From a virus: DNA of 28,204 nt. Shown in pieces: positions 16,301 to 23,474 of the stretch. The notes below the pieces were generated by a model. It was not told where the DNA came from, did not search any database, and saw nothing but the letters and a program-made list of their open reading frames with translations. The stretch covers positions 1 to 28,204 of the IMG/VR virus record IMGVR_UViG_3300021364_000128. The stretch is one strand, 5' to 3'. Positions within the stretch are counted from its first letter, which is position 1, and each line of letters begins with the position of its first letter. The position numbers and the translations under genes were made by a program.

Positions 16301-19300
16301 GAAATTCTTCTTTTGGAACAGACAACAACCAAAGTCCTTTAACTGCAACAGACCTATCAGACGAAAGTGGTCAAGGTGCAAGATATTCTCCTTTTTCATA
16401 TGAAGATGGACGTTCATTCTTAGGAACAAGAACAAACATATCAGCAACTGGTGCAAACCATGTTGATACTCCAGTTTCAGGTTCAAGTGTAATCGGTGAT
16501 ATAGAATTCTATGTTGGAAGAATAGATAAAATCTTCTTACATAAGTCAGGTATATTCCAAACTTCAACAGGTAATCCTGCGTTGTCACCAACTAAACCAA
16601 AATCACTTGACGATAGTATAGAACTTTTTGAATTACAAATTCCACCTTACACTAATAAATTAAGTCAGATTAAAGTAAGGTCACAAGACCATAGACGATA
16701 TACTATGAAGGATATCGGAAAGATTAACAACAGGGTCACTAACTTAGAAAGAATTACTTCACTATCATTACTTGAGAAAGATACTCAATCAAAACAGATT
16801 TTAGATGCAGACGGATTCGATAGATACAAATCAGGTTTCTTAGTAGATAACTTTAGAGGTCATAAGATTGGTGACGTAAATCACCCCGATTATAAATGTG
16901 CAATCGATACTAAAATGGGTATGTTAAGACCTCAGTCTTATCAACAGTTCTTTGATATAGGATTAAACACTAATGCTTCTTCGAACTATACGAAGACTGG
17001 TGACTTAATTACATTACCTTTTGAAGAAATCGATTATGTAGACCAAGATAAAGCTTCAAGAACATTAAACGTAAACCCATATCACGTTTTTGCTTTCGTA
17101 GGTAATGTCAAGTTAACACCTGAAACAGATATATGGCAAGATACAGAACAACTACCTGAAGTAAGAATCAACAGAGAAGGAAACTTTGATGCAGTGTTAT
17201 CAGAAAACACAAATGCATTAGGAACTGTATGGAACAACTGGCAGACAACATGGGTTGGTGAACCTAGTGTAGTGTCCTCAGAAGTTCAAGCAACTTCTAA
17301 TGGTTCATGGTCAGGTGACCCTGCTCAAGGTGGTGAATGGAATGCTGGTCTAGAAATAACAAGAGAAATTACAGAAACACCTGAGATTCAAACAAGAACA
17401 GGTGTCACAACTTCAGTCGTTGAAGATTTTGTAGAAACAAGAAACGATAGAGTTGTATCAGTGACAATTATACCTTTCATGCGTGCAAGGACTATTGAGA
17501 TAGATGCAACTAACTTAAAACCAAATACAAACCATTACTTCTATTTTGATAATGTGAATGTTAATAAATTCATAAGACCTCAGAGTGGAAGTTATTCACA
17601 AGACGGAGGAACAACAGTTTCTTCAAATTGTAAAACAGACGGAAACGGAAGATTACGTGCATTCTTTGAATTACCAAATAATTCAGTCAATAGATTCCCA
17701 ACGGGTCAAAGAGAATTAAGAATTACTTCTTCATTCTATAACTTAAGTAATCCTGCTTCAAATGGTAGTGCAATATATCAAGCACAAGGTTTATTACAAG
17801 CTTCACAAACTGAAATTGTATCAACAAGAAATGGTAGAGTAGTCACTGAAAGATTACAAGGTTCAAGGTCAATGGACAGAAGAGGTGAGAGATTAAACTC
17901 AGCACCTTTTGATGTAGATGCACCTGAGGTAAGAGTTAATGAGATTCCTGAAGATACAGTAGAATTACCAGTAGTTCCACCTCAAGCTCCTGCTATACCA
18001 CCTGAACCACCTTTCGTTCCACCTACATTACCACCTCGACCACCAGTTATATTGGAAGATTTGAGAGACAGAACTCCAAGTGTAAGTGAAAGAATAAGAG
18101 TTGGAAGAGGTTCAAGATTGGATAGAGGTTGGGGTGACCCACTTGCACAATCATTCTTATGTGAAGCAGATGGTGGTATGATGTTAACTTCAGTAGACGT
18201 GTTCTTTGAAACAAAAGACGCTTCAATGCCTGTTTCTGTAGAAGTCAGAACCATGGTAAATGGATATCCTGGCCAGACAGTATTACCATTCTCTACAGTG
18301 ACACATAACCCTTCTGCAGTTAACACTTCTTCAGACGGGTCAGTTGCAACAACATTTACTTTCGATTCACCAGTATACGTAGAAGAAAACGTAGAGTATG
18401 CATTGGTTGTATACTCAAACTCAAATGAATACAATATGTTCATTTCAAGAATGGGTGAGAAAGACCTTGCAACAGGACAAACAATCGCAGGACAACCATA
18501 TGCTGGTTCATTATTCTTATCTCAAAATGCTTCCACATGGACTGCAGAACAAACTGATGATATGAAGATTAAAATCAAAGTTGCAAGATTTGACACTTCA
18601 AAAATATCAGATTTAAGATTTGAGAATGATGCATTACCAGTTTCAACTTTACAAAACAATCCAATTGAAACATATACAAACCAAACATATGTAAAAGTAT
18701 ATAATTACTTACACGGAATGTATGATACAGTTGGTAATAAAGATAACGTAGTTATTGCTGGTCTAACAGGTGAGAAAGAAAACTCATTATTAACAATTGG
18801 TAATGTCACCATTACAAGTGGAACACCAATAGATACAACTTATGCAGATGTGGGTGACGGAAAAGCAAAATTCCACGTCATTGTTTCAGGTGGTGCTGTG
18901 ACTAGTATGTTAATCGAAGAGCCTGGACATGGATATACTGTCGGTGAAACTGTCACAATAAACAACTTTGATGCAGAACAAGCTGGAACTGCAACACTTC
19001 AATTTCAAGTGTTATCAGTAGGTGATACCATAGGTGGGTGGCCGATTGATTCATTAAACGGAACATTTAAAAATATAGATAACAGAGGAATCGATTCATT
19101 TACAATCACTCCTGATGTTTCTTCATATGACTTTATCTCAGGATATAATGGTGTAGACAATACAGTGGGTGGAGGAAGTGTTGCAACATGTTCAAGAAAC
19201 TATTACTTTGACGGATTGCATACAATGATACCTTCAGTTTCAGTTAAGAATACACAAATACTTTGTAGTGTATACACAACTGCAATGAGTTCACCCGAAG

Positions 19301-19956
19301 GTTATGTAAATGGAACTTCATATGTTAAAGATAACACTAGTGATTTCATAACACTGAATGATAATACATTCTTTGCTTCACCAAGTGTGGTTGCCTCTGC
19401 AGTTAACGAACAAAACGAAATGTCTTCAACTAAGTCATTCGAATGTCAATTACAACTTGCTTCATTCAACCCGAATGTTTCACCAGTGATTGACGTAGGA
19501 ACAATTGGTGTAATTGGTTTTGCAAACAGATTAAATAACATAGATAGTAGTTCAGATGTCCCTACAGGAACCACATATATCCCTTCTACAGACCCCGAGG
19601 GAGATTCTAATGCAATGGTATATGTGACACGTAAAGTGAACCTTAAAACACCTGCTACGAGTCTTAAAGTTATTGCAGACTTCTTTAGACCACCAACAAC
19701 CGAGTTGAAAGTCATGTATAAGATTATTAAGAATGACGAAGATACTCCTTTAGATGATGTCGGGTTTGAATTCTTCAATACAGATGGTTCACCTGATACT
19801 TCGATTGAAGCAGACGGAAGAAACTTTAAAGAATATGAATTCACTGCAAATGACTTGCCTGAATTCAGTGCTTTTGCAATTAAGATTGTTGGTCAAGGAA
19901 CAAACACTTCAGTGGTTCCATTAGTGACTGCGTTAAGGACAATGGCACTTGCATAA
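13321..19956 (+). CDS. Giant baseplate protein with DUF4815-type N-terminus (gp10 position), 2211 residues
   Basis: The start, NISPYYDDYSQSKNFHKVLF and RASRPLQARELTQSQSILQN, with RFGNHIFEEGSIV, is the signature of DUF4815 phage baseplate proteins. The KAYVKGYEIEKIGTTTIGLP block near residue 360 belongs to the same domain. Then come small GQ-x(3)-G beta modules (about 490-560 and 840-900), a short coil NNRVTNLERITSLSLLEKDT near 1140, and a conserved segment PFMRARTIEIDATNLKPNT near 1390-1405. A proline-rich linker spans about 1550-1575. A jelly-roll-like domain (WGDPLAQSFLCEADGGM, SVDVFFETKD, GSLFLSQNASTW) spans about 1600-1760. The order after gp8 fits the gp9/gp10 region of T4, but at 6.6 kb it is several times the size of T4 gp10 (602). 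It probably replaces several T4 wedge/pin proteins. Its stop overlaps the next ATG. Confidence 0.75.
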   Translation: MAEKTDLNISPYYDDYSQSKNFHKVLFRASRPLQARELTQSQSILQNQIERFGNHIFEEGSIVTGAQTDVDMELYFVKVKSSNPNSQGSDSVEEYRSSFHGKILQGKTTGVVGKVVTSSAESSDDPITLFVRYQSQGTDASNSFTFAADEELHEVSVDENGAISDVLNNNEFQVDSQTVLSKPIGRASIANISEGVIFIRGFFVKVPAQELILEKYSGAPSYRVGLTVVEKLISSSEDSSLLDNSQGTTNENAAGADRLKFELTLSKYALTTKDDADFVELVRVNGGLIELKIDKPIYNEIEHTLARRTFDANGDFVVRQFTPNLKEHLDTTINGGVYSKVNGGDESKFVMQVSPGKAYVKGYEIEKIGTTTIGLPKARSTVSLDNANTPVRIGNKLRVTNVHSLPEFGNESGVDTLDPYQVAELYDTVGSAGAANSSEKIGLCRIRNIDEHTTGVYNLYLFDIKMLTKIDLVSITNATPVLVGQRIEDTTTGAHGIVAEVDYSNNYIKVHDLVGTFGVGNQIAATGGGNSSGFQISAVRTYNIDRARGISQVSNNTAREIFTADVVTDLLNTLTGTVIFGTNTALTGFGTKFGTELKEGDIVYNPVDTTNYVIASVTDDTNAVLTGSSSVAFQGNVTRRRATLYDQNQTASIFAWPRNWVKSHTGESVTVRRQFTTEISGGQFSITTGANGVFGAVNKDNFTIAVVEEQAGGSFVNGDLIDPDTLTASTAVSGSGQQITFSGIDANNDGATVRVSYTVQITDPVNRNKTLRNARLLKVSENSTGNFYGCGYNNKEISLGVADAFKVHAIYEGVDGSALPPKFQTTTTSGTFVNYEEVVGQTSDARAIIITFAGDGADTYFYYKNDNRFIDSEVIIGQTSNAVGTLSNISTGSPNITNRYFFDNGQRDGFYDLSKLVLKPGEPAPNNQILIVFDYFQASGGGDYFDVNSYSGIEYKDIPVYSPNKVDLGGLEPDGTFELSDSVDFRPIVGQVLGNSSFGTDNNQSPLTATDLSDESGQGARYSPFSYEDGRSFLGTRTNISATGANHVDTPVSGSSVIGDIEFYVGRIDKIFLHKSGIFQTSTGNPALSPTKPKSLDDSIELFELQIPPYTNKLSQIKVRSQDHRRYTMKDIGKINNRVTNLERITSLSLLEKDTQSKQILDADGFDRYKSGFLVDNFRGHKIGDVNHPDYKCAIDTKMGMLRPQSYQQFFDIGLNTNASSNYTKTGDLITLPFEEIDYVDQDKASRTLNVNPYHVFAFVGNVKLTPETDIWQDTEQLPEVRINREGNFDAVLSENTNALGTVWNNWQTTWVGEPSVVSSEVQATSNGSWSGDPAQGGEWNAGLEITREITETPEIQTRTGVTTSVVEDFVETRNDRVVSVTIIPFMRARTIEIDATNLKPNTNHYFYFDNVNVNKFIRPQSGSYSQDGGTTVSSNCKTDGNGRLRAFFELPNNSVNRFPTGQRELRITSSFYNLSNPASNGSAIYQAQGLLQASQTEIVSTRNGRVVTERLQGSRSMDRRGERLNSAPFDVDAPEVRVNEIPEDTVELPVVPPQAPAIPPEPPFVPPTLPPRPPVILEDLRDRTPSVSERIRVGRGSRLDRGWGDPLAQSFLCEADGGMMLTSVDVFFETKDASMPVSVEVRTMVNGYPGQTVLPFSTVTHNPSAVNTSSDGSVATTFTFDSPVYVEENVEYALVVYSNSNEYNMFISRMGEKDLATGQTIAGQPYAGSLFLSQNASTWTAEQTDDMKIKIKVARFDTSKISDLRFENDALPVSTLQNNPIETYTNQTYVKVYNYLHGMYDTVGNKDNVVIAGLTGEKENSLLTIGNVTITSGTPIDTTYADVGDGKAKFHVIVSGGAVTSMLIEEPGHGYTVGETVTINNFDAEQAGTATLQFQVLSVGDTIGGWPIDSLNGTFKNIDNRGIDSFTITPDVSSYDFISGYNGVDNTVGGGSVATCSRNYYFDGLHTMIPSVSVKNTQILCSVYTTAMSSPEGYVNGTSYVKDNTSDFITLNDNTFFASPSVVASAVNEQNEMSSTKSFECQLQLASFNPNVSPVIDVGTIGVIGFANRLNNIDSSSDVPTGTTYIPSTDPEGDSNAMVYVTRKVNLKTPATSLKVIADFFRPPTTELKVMYKIIKNDEDTPLDDVGFEFFNTDGSPDTSIEADGRNFKEYEFTANDLPEFSAFAIKIVGQGTNTSVVPLVTALRTMALA

Positions 19957-20168
19957 TGAAAGATATTGAGTATGTAAAAGTTGAAGGTCACTCACACTTA
20001 GTGAGGGACGATAGTTCTCACGGAATTGTTAATACGGATATAGAACAATATAAATTAACAATGAAACGTAGAGAACTCATGAGAAACACTCGTGAAGAGA
20101 TAAATAATTTAAAGAGTGACATGGACGAAATTAAATCTATGTTAACACAACTTATAGAGAAAGTATAA
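19956..20168 (+). CDS. Small conserved coiled-coil protein (70 residues)
   Basis: The protein starts MKDIEYVKVEGHSHLVRDDS, a form I recall from short unnamed proteins in the fibre/neck region of T4-like cyanophages (YVKVEGHS-x-LVRD). Residues 40-70 are a likely coiled coil, with Ile/Leu/Met at heptad spacing (EEINNLKSDMDEIKSMLTQL). One-base TAATG overlaps join it to both neighbours, so it is translated together with the giant baseplate protein and the following fibre. A connector or assembly factor for the fibre is possible. No function is established from the sequence. Confidence 0.7.
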   Translation: MKDIEYVKVEGHSHLVRDDSSHGIVNTDIEQYKLTMKRRELMRNTREEINNLKSDMDEIKSMLTQLIEKV

Positions 20169-21385
20169 TGGCAAAAACAGTAGACCAATTTTCAACGATA
20201 GAAAATTTTAGAACCAAGTATAACGAACTCGCAGTTGACGTTGGTGATAAAAGTGGCCTTAGAACAGAAGAAACAGGAAACCTTGTTGATGCACTTAATA
20301 GTTTAGAAGATAAATCATTCTTCTTTCAAGAGTTTAAGTATAGTGCAACTAGTGGTCAAACTGTATTCTCAGGTAATGATTCTGCAAACAATTCACTTGT
20401 TTTTAGAAGTGAAAGAATCCAAGTATTTAAAAACTCAGACCATTTACTTTTAGGAACAGATTACTCAATCGGTGGTGTAGACGGAAACAAACATACAGAA
20501 ATTACACTTAACGTAGGTGCAACTGTTGGTGACGTTATCACTATCTATGCATATACAGGTTCATACTTAGGAAGTGCAATTGGTGCTGGTGGTGGAACAG
20601 ACGGACAGTTTACTGAAACAGCTGCAAATACTATTTACAATAAAAACTCAAATGGTATAATATTAAATGGTTCTTCAACTGGAAGAACAACTACACTTAC
20701 AACAAGTGCAAAAATAGAATTTGATTCTAATAATACAGGTATCTATTCACAAGAAGATATTACACTTGCAACTGGTAAGAGTGTCACTGCAGACTCCTTT
20801 GTGGGTGATTTAACTGGAACTGTCACTGGTAATGTCACTGGTAATGTCACTGGAAATATTTCAGGTAGTTCAGGAACAGTCACAAGTATATCTTCACATT
20901 CTGCAAGTGGATTATCAGACATTAATTATACCACAACACCTACAAATGGTCAAATCCTTACATGGGATAATGCAAACGGATATTGGGAACCTGCCGATAA
21001 CCAATCTCTTTCTTCATTAAGTGGTGATACAGACGACCTTACAGAAGGAACAACAAATCTGTTTTCAACTACAGAAAGAATTCAAGATGCAGCTGCTTCA
21101 ATGATTACAAGTGCAACACATAGTAATATATCAGTTTCATATGACGATAACTTAGGAACACTTTCATTTACTGCTGGTGCAACATATACAGACTCAGACG
21201 CAAGAAGTGCGATTGCTGGTGGTGACGGACTTACATATAATTCTTCAACAGGAAATATGAGTGTTAACACTGCAAAAGGAATTGAAATAAATAATGATAC
21301 AGTTGAATTAGACTATGAAACGACCTCTAGTGCCCCAAGTTCTGCTTCGGGAACTGCAACTGGTCATTTATGGTTTGTGATATGA
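20168..21385 (+). CDS. Tail-fibre-like structural protein (405 residues)
   Basis: Residues 1-50 (DQFSTIENFRTKYNELAVDV, GDKSGLRTEETGNLVDALNS) form an attachment-type N-terminus common in marine myophage structural proteins. Residues 56-127 are a beta module (SGQTVFSGNDSANN, IQVFKNSDHLLLGTDYS, GDVITIYAY) that recurs in two other genes here. Residues 200-240 contain the repeat TGTVTGNVTGNVTGNISG, typical of fibre shafts. Residues 255-275 (TTPTNGQILTWDNANGYWEP) and 340-365 (TDSDARSAIAGGDGLTYNSS) are modules also found in the last fibre of the window. The C-terminus SSASGTATGHLWFVI is a familiar fibre end. A receptor-binding or baseplate-proximal fibre is the likely role. It starts at ATG 20168, overlapping the upstream stop. 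Confidence 0.75.
   Translation: MAKTVDQFSTIENFRTKYNELAVDVGDKSGLRTEETGNLVDALNSLEDKSFFFQEFKYSATSGQTVFSGNDSANNSLVFRSERIQVFKNSDHLLLGTDYSIGGVDGNKHTEITLNVGATVGDVITIYAYTGSYLGSAIGAGGGTDGQFTETAANTIYNKNSNGIILNGSSTGRTTTLTTSAKIEFDSNNTGIYSQEDITLATGKSVTADSFVGDLTGTVTGNVTGNVTGNISGSSGTVTSISSHSASGLSDINYTTTPTNGQILTWDNANGYWEPADNQSLSSLSGDTDDLTEGTTNLFSTTERIQDAAASMITSATHSNISVSYDDNLGTLSFTAGATYTDSDARSAIAGGDGLTYNSSTGNMSVNTAKGIEINNDTVELDYETTSSAPSSASGTATGHLWFVI
20821..20856 (+). repeat. 12-bp tandem repeat coding for a TGNV fibre shaft
   Basis: TGTCACTGGTAA occurs at 20821 and 20833, with a variant TGTCACTGGAAA at 20845; a degenerate unit precedes them. They encode TGNV tetrapeptides in the shaft of the fibre protein. 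Such in-frame units can change copy number by slippage without breaking the gene. Confidence 0.8.
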
Positions 21386-21386
21386 T

Positions 21387-22727
21387 ATGTCAGACGAAAT
21401 TTACATTAATATAGGAAGTTCTTTCCAACAACCTTACCAAGGTCAGACACCTACCCAAGCTCAGTCTGCAGAGGTTAAACAGATTGTAAAGAGAACACCT
21501 GCTAATACTCAAACACTTTATCAGAGTCCAAGTCAGACTCCTACAACATATAGAAATCCAGTAAATAAACAAACAAATATAGATGCACAAGAGAGTAATC
21601 CGTTTACTTTTGATGCACAACAACAGATAGATTATCAAAGTCCTTTTAGAAGTCCTTCGATAACACAAGTAGAAGCACAACAACCAAGTCCTTATATTGC
21701 TCAAAGTGAATATCAAAATCCTTTTACTTTTCAACAAGACGTTCAGAATAATGTTGATGTTGCAAGTCCTTATCGAACTCAACAACCATATCGAACTCAA
21801 TTATCTGTTCAACAGGTAGGGCCTATTTCCGTGCGAACTTTGCAACAGTATAGATACCCTTATGCATATTGGTATCAATGGACACAATATAAGTATAAAG
21901 AACCCCTTGACCCTGAATTTATATTCTATCAAGGGCCTCAAGGTGATGGAGATGATGTAATGGGTTATGCTCAGCACCGAGGAATTACACAAAACCCAGT
22001 AATTCTGCAAGGTGTAATAACTCGAACTTCTCAACCACTTCCAGTAAGTGGTCAGGTGCCAAGTCCAACCCCTATCTCATATCAATATTTGGGACAACCT
22101 ATATCGTTTCAGTATATCACACAGGTTCCAGGCACACCAATAATCACTCAAGTTGAGACTTATCAGTCAACAAATCCAGTGCGAACTCAAACCCCAGCTA
22201 GAACTCAGACTCCTGCTCAACAACCCGTGATTGCACAATCACCTTCTACAACTCCAGTTCCAGCAAGACAACCTTTAAGACAACCATTGGAACTTCAACA
22301 ACAGATAACTATTCAAGCAGACCAAGACGTTCAAAACCAAGTTAGAGCTCCTGCTAGACAACCAAGTCCATATATTGCACAGGCACAACAACAAAGTCCG
22401 TATATTGCACAACAACCTTCTACATATAGAAACCCAGTGAATAAACAGACTAATACTCAGAATGATGCAAGACAACCTAATATCTATCAGGTTCCTTATC
22501 AAGTTCCGTATATACATAGGTCACCTTACATAACTCAAACACCTTATTCTACAAGTAGAACTGTCGGCCCTATTGCAAAGGTGAAAGCAATTTATCTAAA
22601 TAAAGACGGACAAAATATTGAAAAAATAGACCAAGTTTACGTAAATAACTCAGGAACAATTGAGAAAATTCACCAAACTGTTCCTGCCGCAAGATTTAGT
22701 AAGAATCCAAGTAATACTCAACAATAA
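21387..22727 (+). CDS. Gln/Pro/Thr/Tyr-rich repeat protein of unknown function (446 residues)
   Basis: Most of the protein is low complexity, with Gln, Pro, Thr, Ser and Tyr dominating and few charges. I see no cysteine. Short motifs recur: SPYIAQ (three times, plus SPYITQ), TYRNPVNKQTN (twice, near residues 53 and 348), NPFTF (twice), PYRTQ (twice) and RTQTPA (twice). An aromatic-rich insert occupies about residues 150-185 (YRYPYAYWYQWTQYKYKEP). The last 60 residues differ: VGPIAKVKAIYLNKDG and a tandem Y-x-N-x-x-G-x-IEKI-x-Q pair. Proteins of this style occur beside fibre genes in T4-like marine phages, but I know no function. It may be a disordered linker or adhesive part of the virion. 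One base separates its ATG from the upstream TGA. No enzymatic motif or signal peptide is seen. Confidence 0.7.
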   Translation: MSDEIYINIGSSFQQPYQGQTPTQAQSAEVKQIVKRTPANTQTLYQSPSQTPTTYRNPVNKQTNIDAQESNPFTFDAQQQIDYQSPFRSPSITQVEAQQPSPYIAQSEYQNPFTFQQDVQNNVDVASPYRTQQPYRTQLSVQQVGPISVRTLQQYRYPYAYWYQWTQYKYKEPLDPEFIFYQGPQGDGDDVMGYAQHRGITQNPVILQGVITRTSQPLPVSGQVPSPTPISYQYLGQPISFQYITQVPGTPIITQVETYQSTNPVRTQTPARTQTPAQQPVIAQSPSTTPVPARQPLRQPLELQQQITIQADQDVQNQVRAPARQPSPYIAQAQQQSPYIAQQPSTYRNPVNKQTNTQNDARQPNIYQVPYQVPYIHRSPYITQTPYSTSRTVGPIAKVKAIYLNKDGQNIEKIDQVYVNNSGTIEKIHQTVPAARFSKNPSNTQQ

Positions 22728-22732
22728 TTTCG

Positions 22733-22740
22733 TATAAATA
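22733..22740 (+). promoter_or_regulatory. Late promoter (TATAAATA) before the 110-residue virion protein
   Basis: A perfect TATAAATA ends five bases before the ATG at 22746, the same spacing as at gp25. Transcription would begin at the start codon, so a leaderless message is predicted. No Shine-Dalgarno lies between. Confidence 0.8.
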
Positions 22741-22745
22741 GTTAT

Positions 22746-23078
22746 ATGGCTATTATTGCAAATATCTTTATCGACCAAGGAACAGACTTCAGTATCACTG
22801 TAGACGTGACTGATTCAACAGGTGACGCACTCAATATGAGTGGTTATACTGCAAGTGCTCAGATACGTAAGACCTACAGTTCTTCTACTGCAAGTGCAAC
22901 CTTTGGAACTTCAATTTCAGAAGCAACAGGTCAAGTGACATTAACACTTGACGATACTCAAACTACTGCATTAGAATCGGGAAGATATGTATACGATATG
23001 AACATCACCAGTAGTGGTGGTCAGACAACAAGAGTAGTAGAGGGACAAGCAGTTGTCACTCCAGGCGTCACGAGGTAA
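22746..23078 (+). CDS. Small beta-sandwich virion protein (110 residues), BppU-N-like
   Basis: The pattern IANIFIDQGTDFSITVDVTD, then LNMSGYTASAQIRKTYSSST, then GQVTLTLDDTQTTALESGRY, then YDMNITSSGG and a C-terminal VTPGVTR is a small Ig-like/beta-sandwich protein widespread in T4-like marine phages. It resembles the N-terminal domain of lactococcal BppU-type baseplate proteins: an initial QG-x(2)-F, then LxG-x-T, then SGRYxYD. It probably decorates the baseplate or fibre base. It has its own late promoter and is followed three bases later by another small virion gene. Confidence 0.72.
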   Translation: MAIIANIFIDQGTDFSITVDVTDSTGDALNMSGYTASAQIRKTYSSSTASATFGTSISEATGQVTLTLDDTQTTALESGRYVYDMNITSSGGQTTRVVEGQAVVTPGVTR

Positions 23079-23081
23079 ATT

Positions 23082-23327
23082 ATGTCAGGAATAAAAGGAA
23101 CAATATCAAGAGTAGCAACCATAGGTGGTCGTGTAGCTGGACAAGGAAATATCCGTGCTAAACAGGTCGCTATTGGTAATTCATCTTCTAATGTAAACCT
23201 TTCTGCAAAGTCTATCAATGAACTTTCAGATGTTGATGCATCAGAAACAGATAACGGACTACTTTCATACGATGCTGAAACAGATAAGTGGACAACCACT
23301 ACTGTTTTGGATGGTGGAACGTTTTAA
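23082..23327 (+). CDS. Small fibre-associated protein ending in DGGTF (81 residues)
   Basis: The N-terminus (MSGIKGTISRVATIGGRVAG) is basic and glycine-rich. The second half (SINELSDVDASETDNGLLSY, DAETDKWTTTTVLDGGTF) is the NELSDVD-x(n)-NGxxLxYD-x(3)-KW module often found at the ends of phage fibre proteins. The final five residues DGGTF are identical to those of the 522-residue fibre-like protein downstream. It might be a stand-alone tip or adaptor. It is likely cotranscribed with the 110-residue gene from the promoter at 22733. A late promoter for the next unit begins four bases after its stop. Confidence 0.65.
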   Translation: MSGIKGTISRVATIGGRVAGQGNIRAKQVAIGNSSSNVNLSAKSINELSDVDASETDNGLLSYDAETDKWTTTTVLDGGTF

Positions 23328-23330
23328 TCG

Positions 23331-23338
23331 TATAAATA
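23331..23338 (+). promoter_or_regulatory. Late promoter (TATAAATA) for the second fibre block
   Basis: A perfect TATAAATA lies just after the stop of the 81-residue gene. The next ATG is at 23475, so the transcript would carry a leader of about 130 bases, by far the longest in the window. Confidence 0.78.
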
Positions 23339-23354
23339 AAAGACAAAAATCAAG

Positions 23355-23435
23355 GATACCGACCAGTGAAGGTATCGACCCACATTGTGAGTGGACTAGT
23401 TATATATTATGAATCTCTCGGGATAGTGAACGAGA
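23355..23435 (+). ncRNA. Structured 5' leader with two similar stem-loops
   Basis: GATACC/GGTATC (23355-23360 with 23371-23376) closes the 10-base loop GACCAGTGAA. TCTCG/CGAGA (23416-23420 with 23431-23435) closes the 10-base loop GGATAGTGAA, and AAT/ATT can extend that stem past one bulged C. The loops share AGTGAA at the same place. A weaker CCAC/GTGG stem lies between (23380-23394). A TTAATTAATTAATTTTT run follows, then TAGGAA as ribosome binding site. No known riboswitch class was recognised. A cis-regulatory element or a terminator-like attenuator is possible. Confidence 0.4.
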
Positions 23436-23474
23436 ATTAATTAATTAATTTTTACAAACTATAGGAATATAAAA

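Noticed and set aside
20832-21020. 62-codon plus-strand frame inside the fibre gene
   Set aside because: It overlaps conserved fibre modules in another frame and has a composition unlike any phage protein here.
21390-21800. Minus-strand frames rich in Leu, Ile and Cys opposite the Gln/Pro-rich gene, looking like membrane proteins
   Set aside because: They are the antisense reading of CAA/CCA/ACT-type repeats (giving Leu, Trp, Ser, Cys), with no ribosome binding site or conserved motif.
23328-23474. Known riboswitch (glutamine/downstream-peptide or SAM type) in the leader
   Set aside because: The loop sequences do not contain the conserved core bases I remember for those classes, and the downstream gene is structural.
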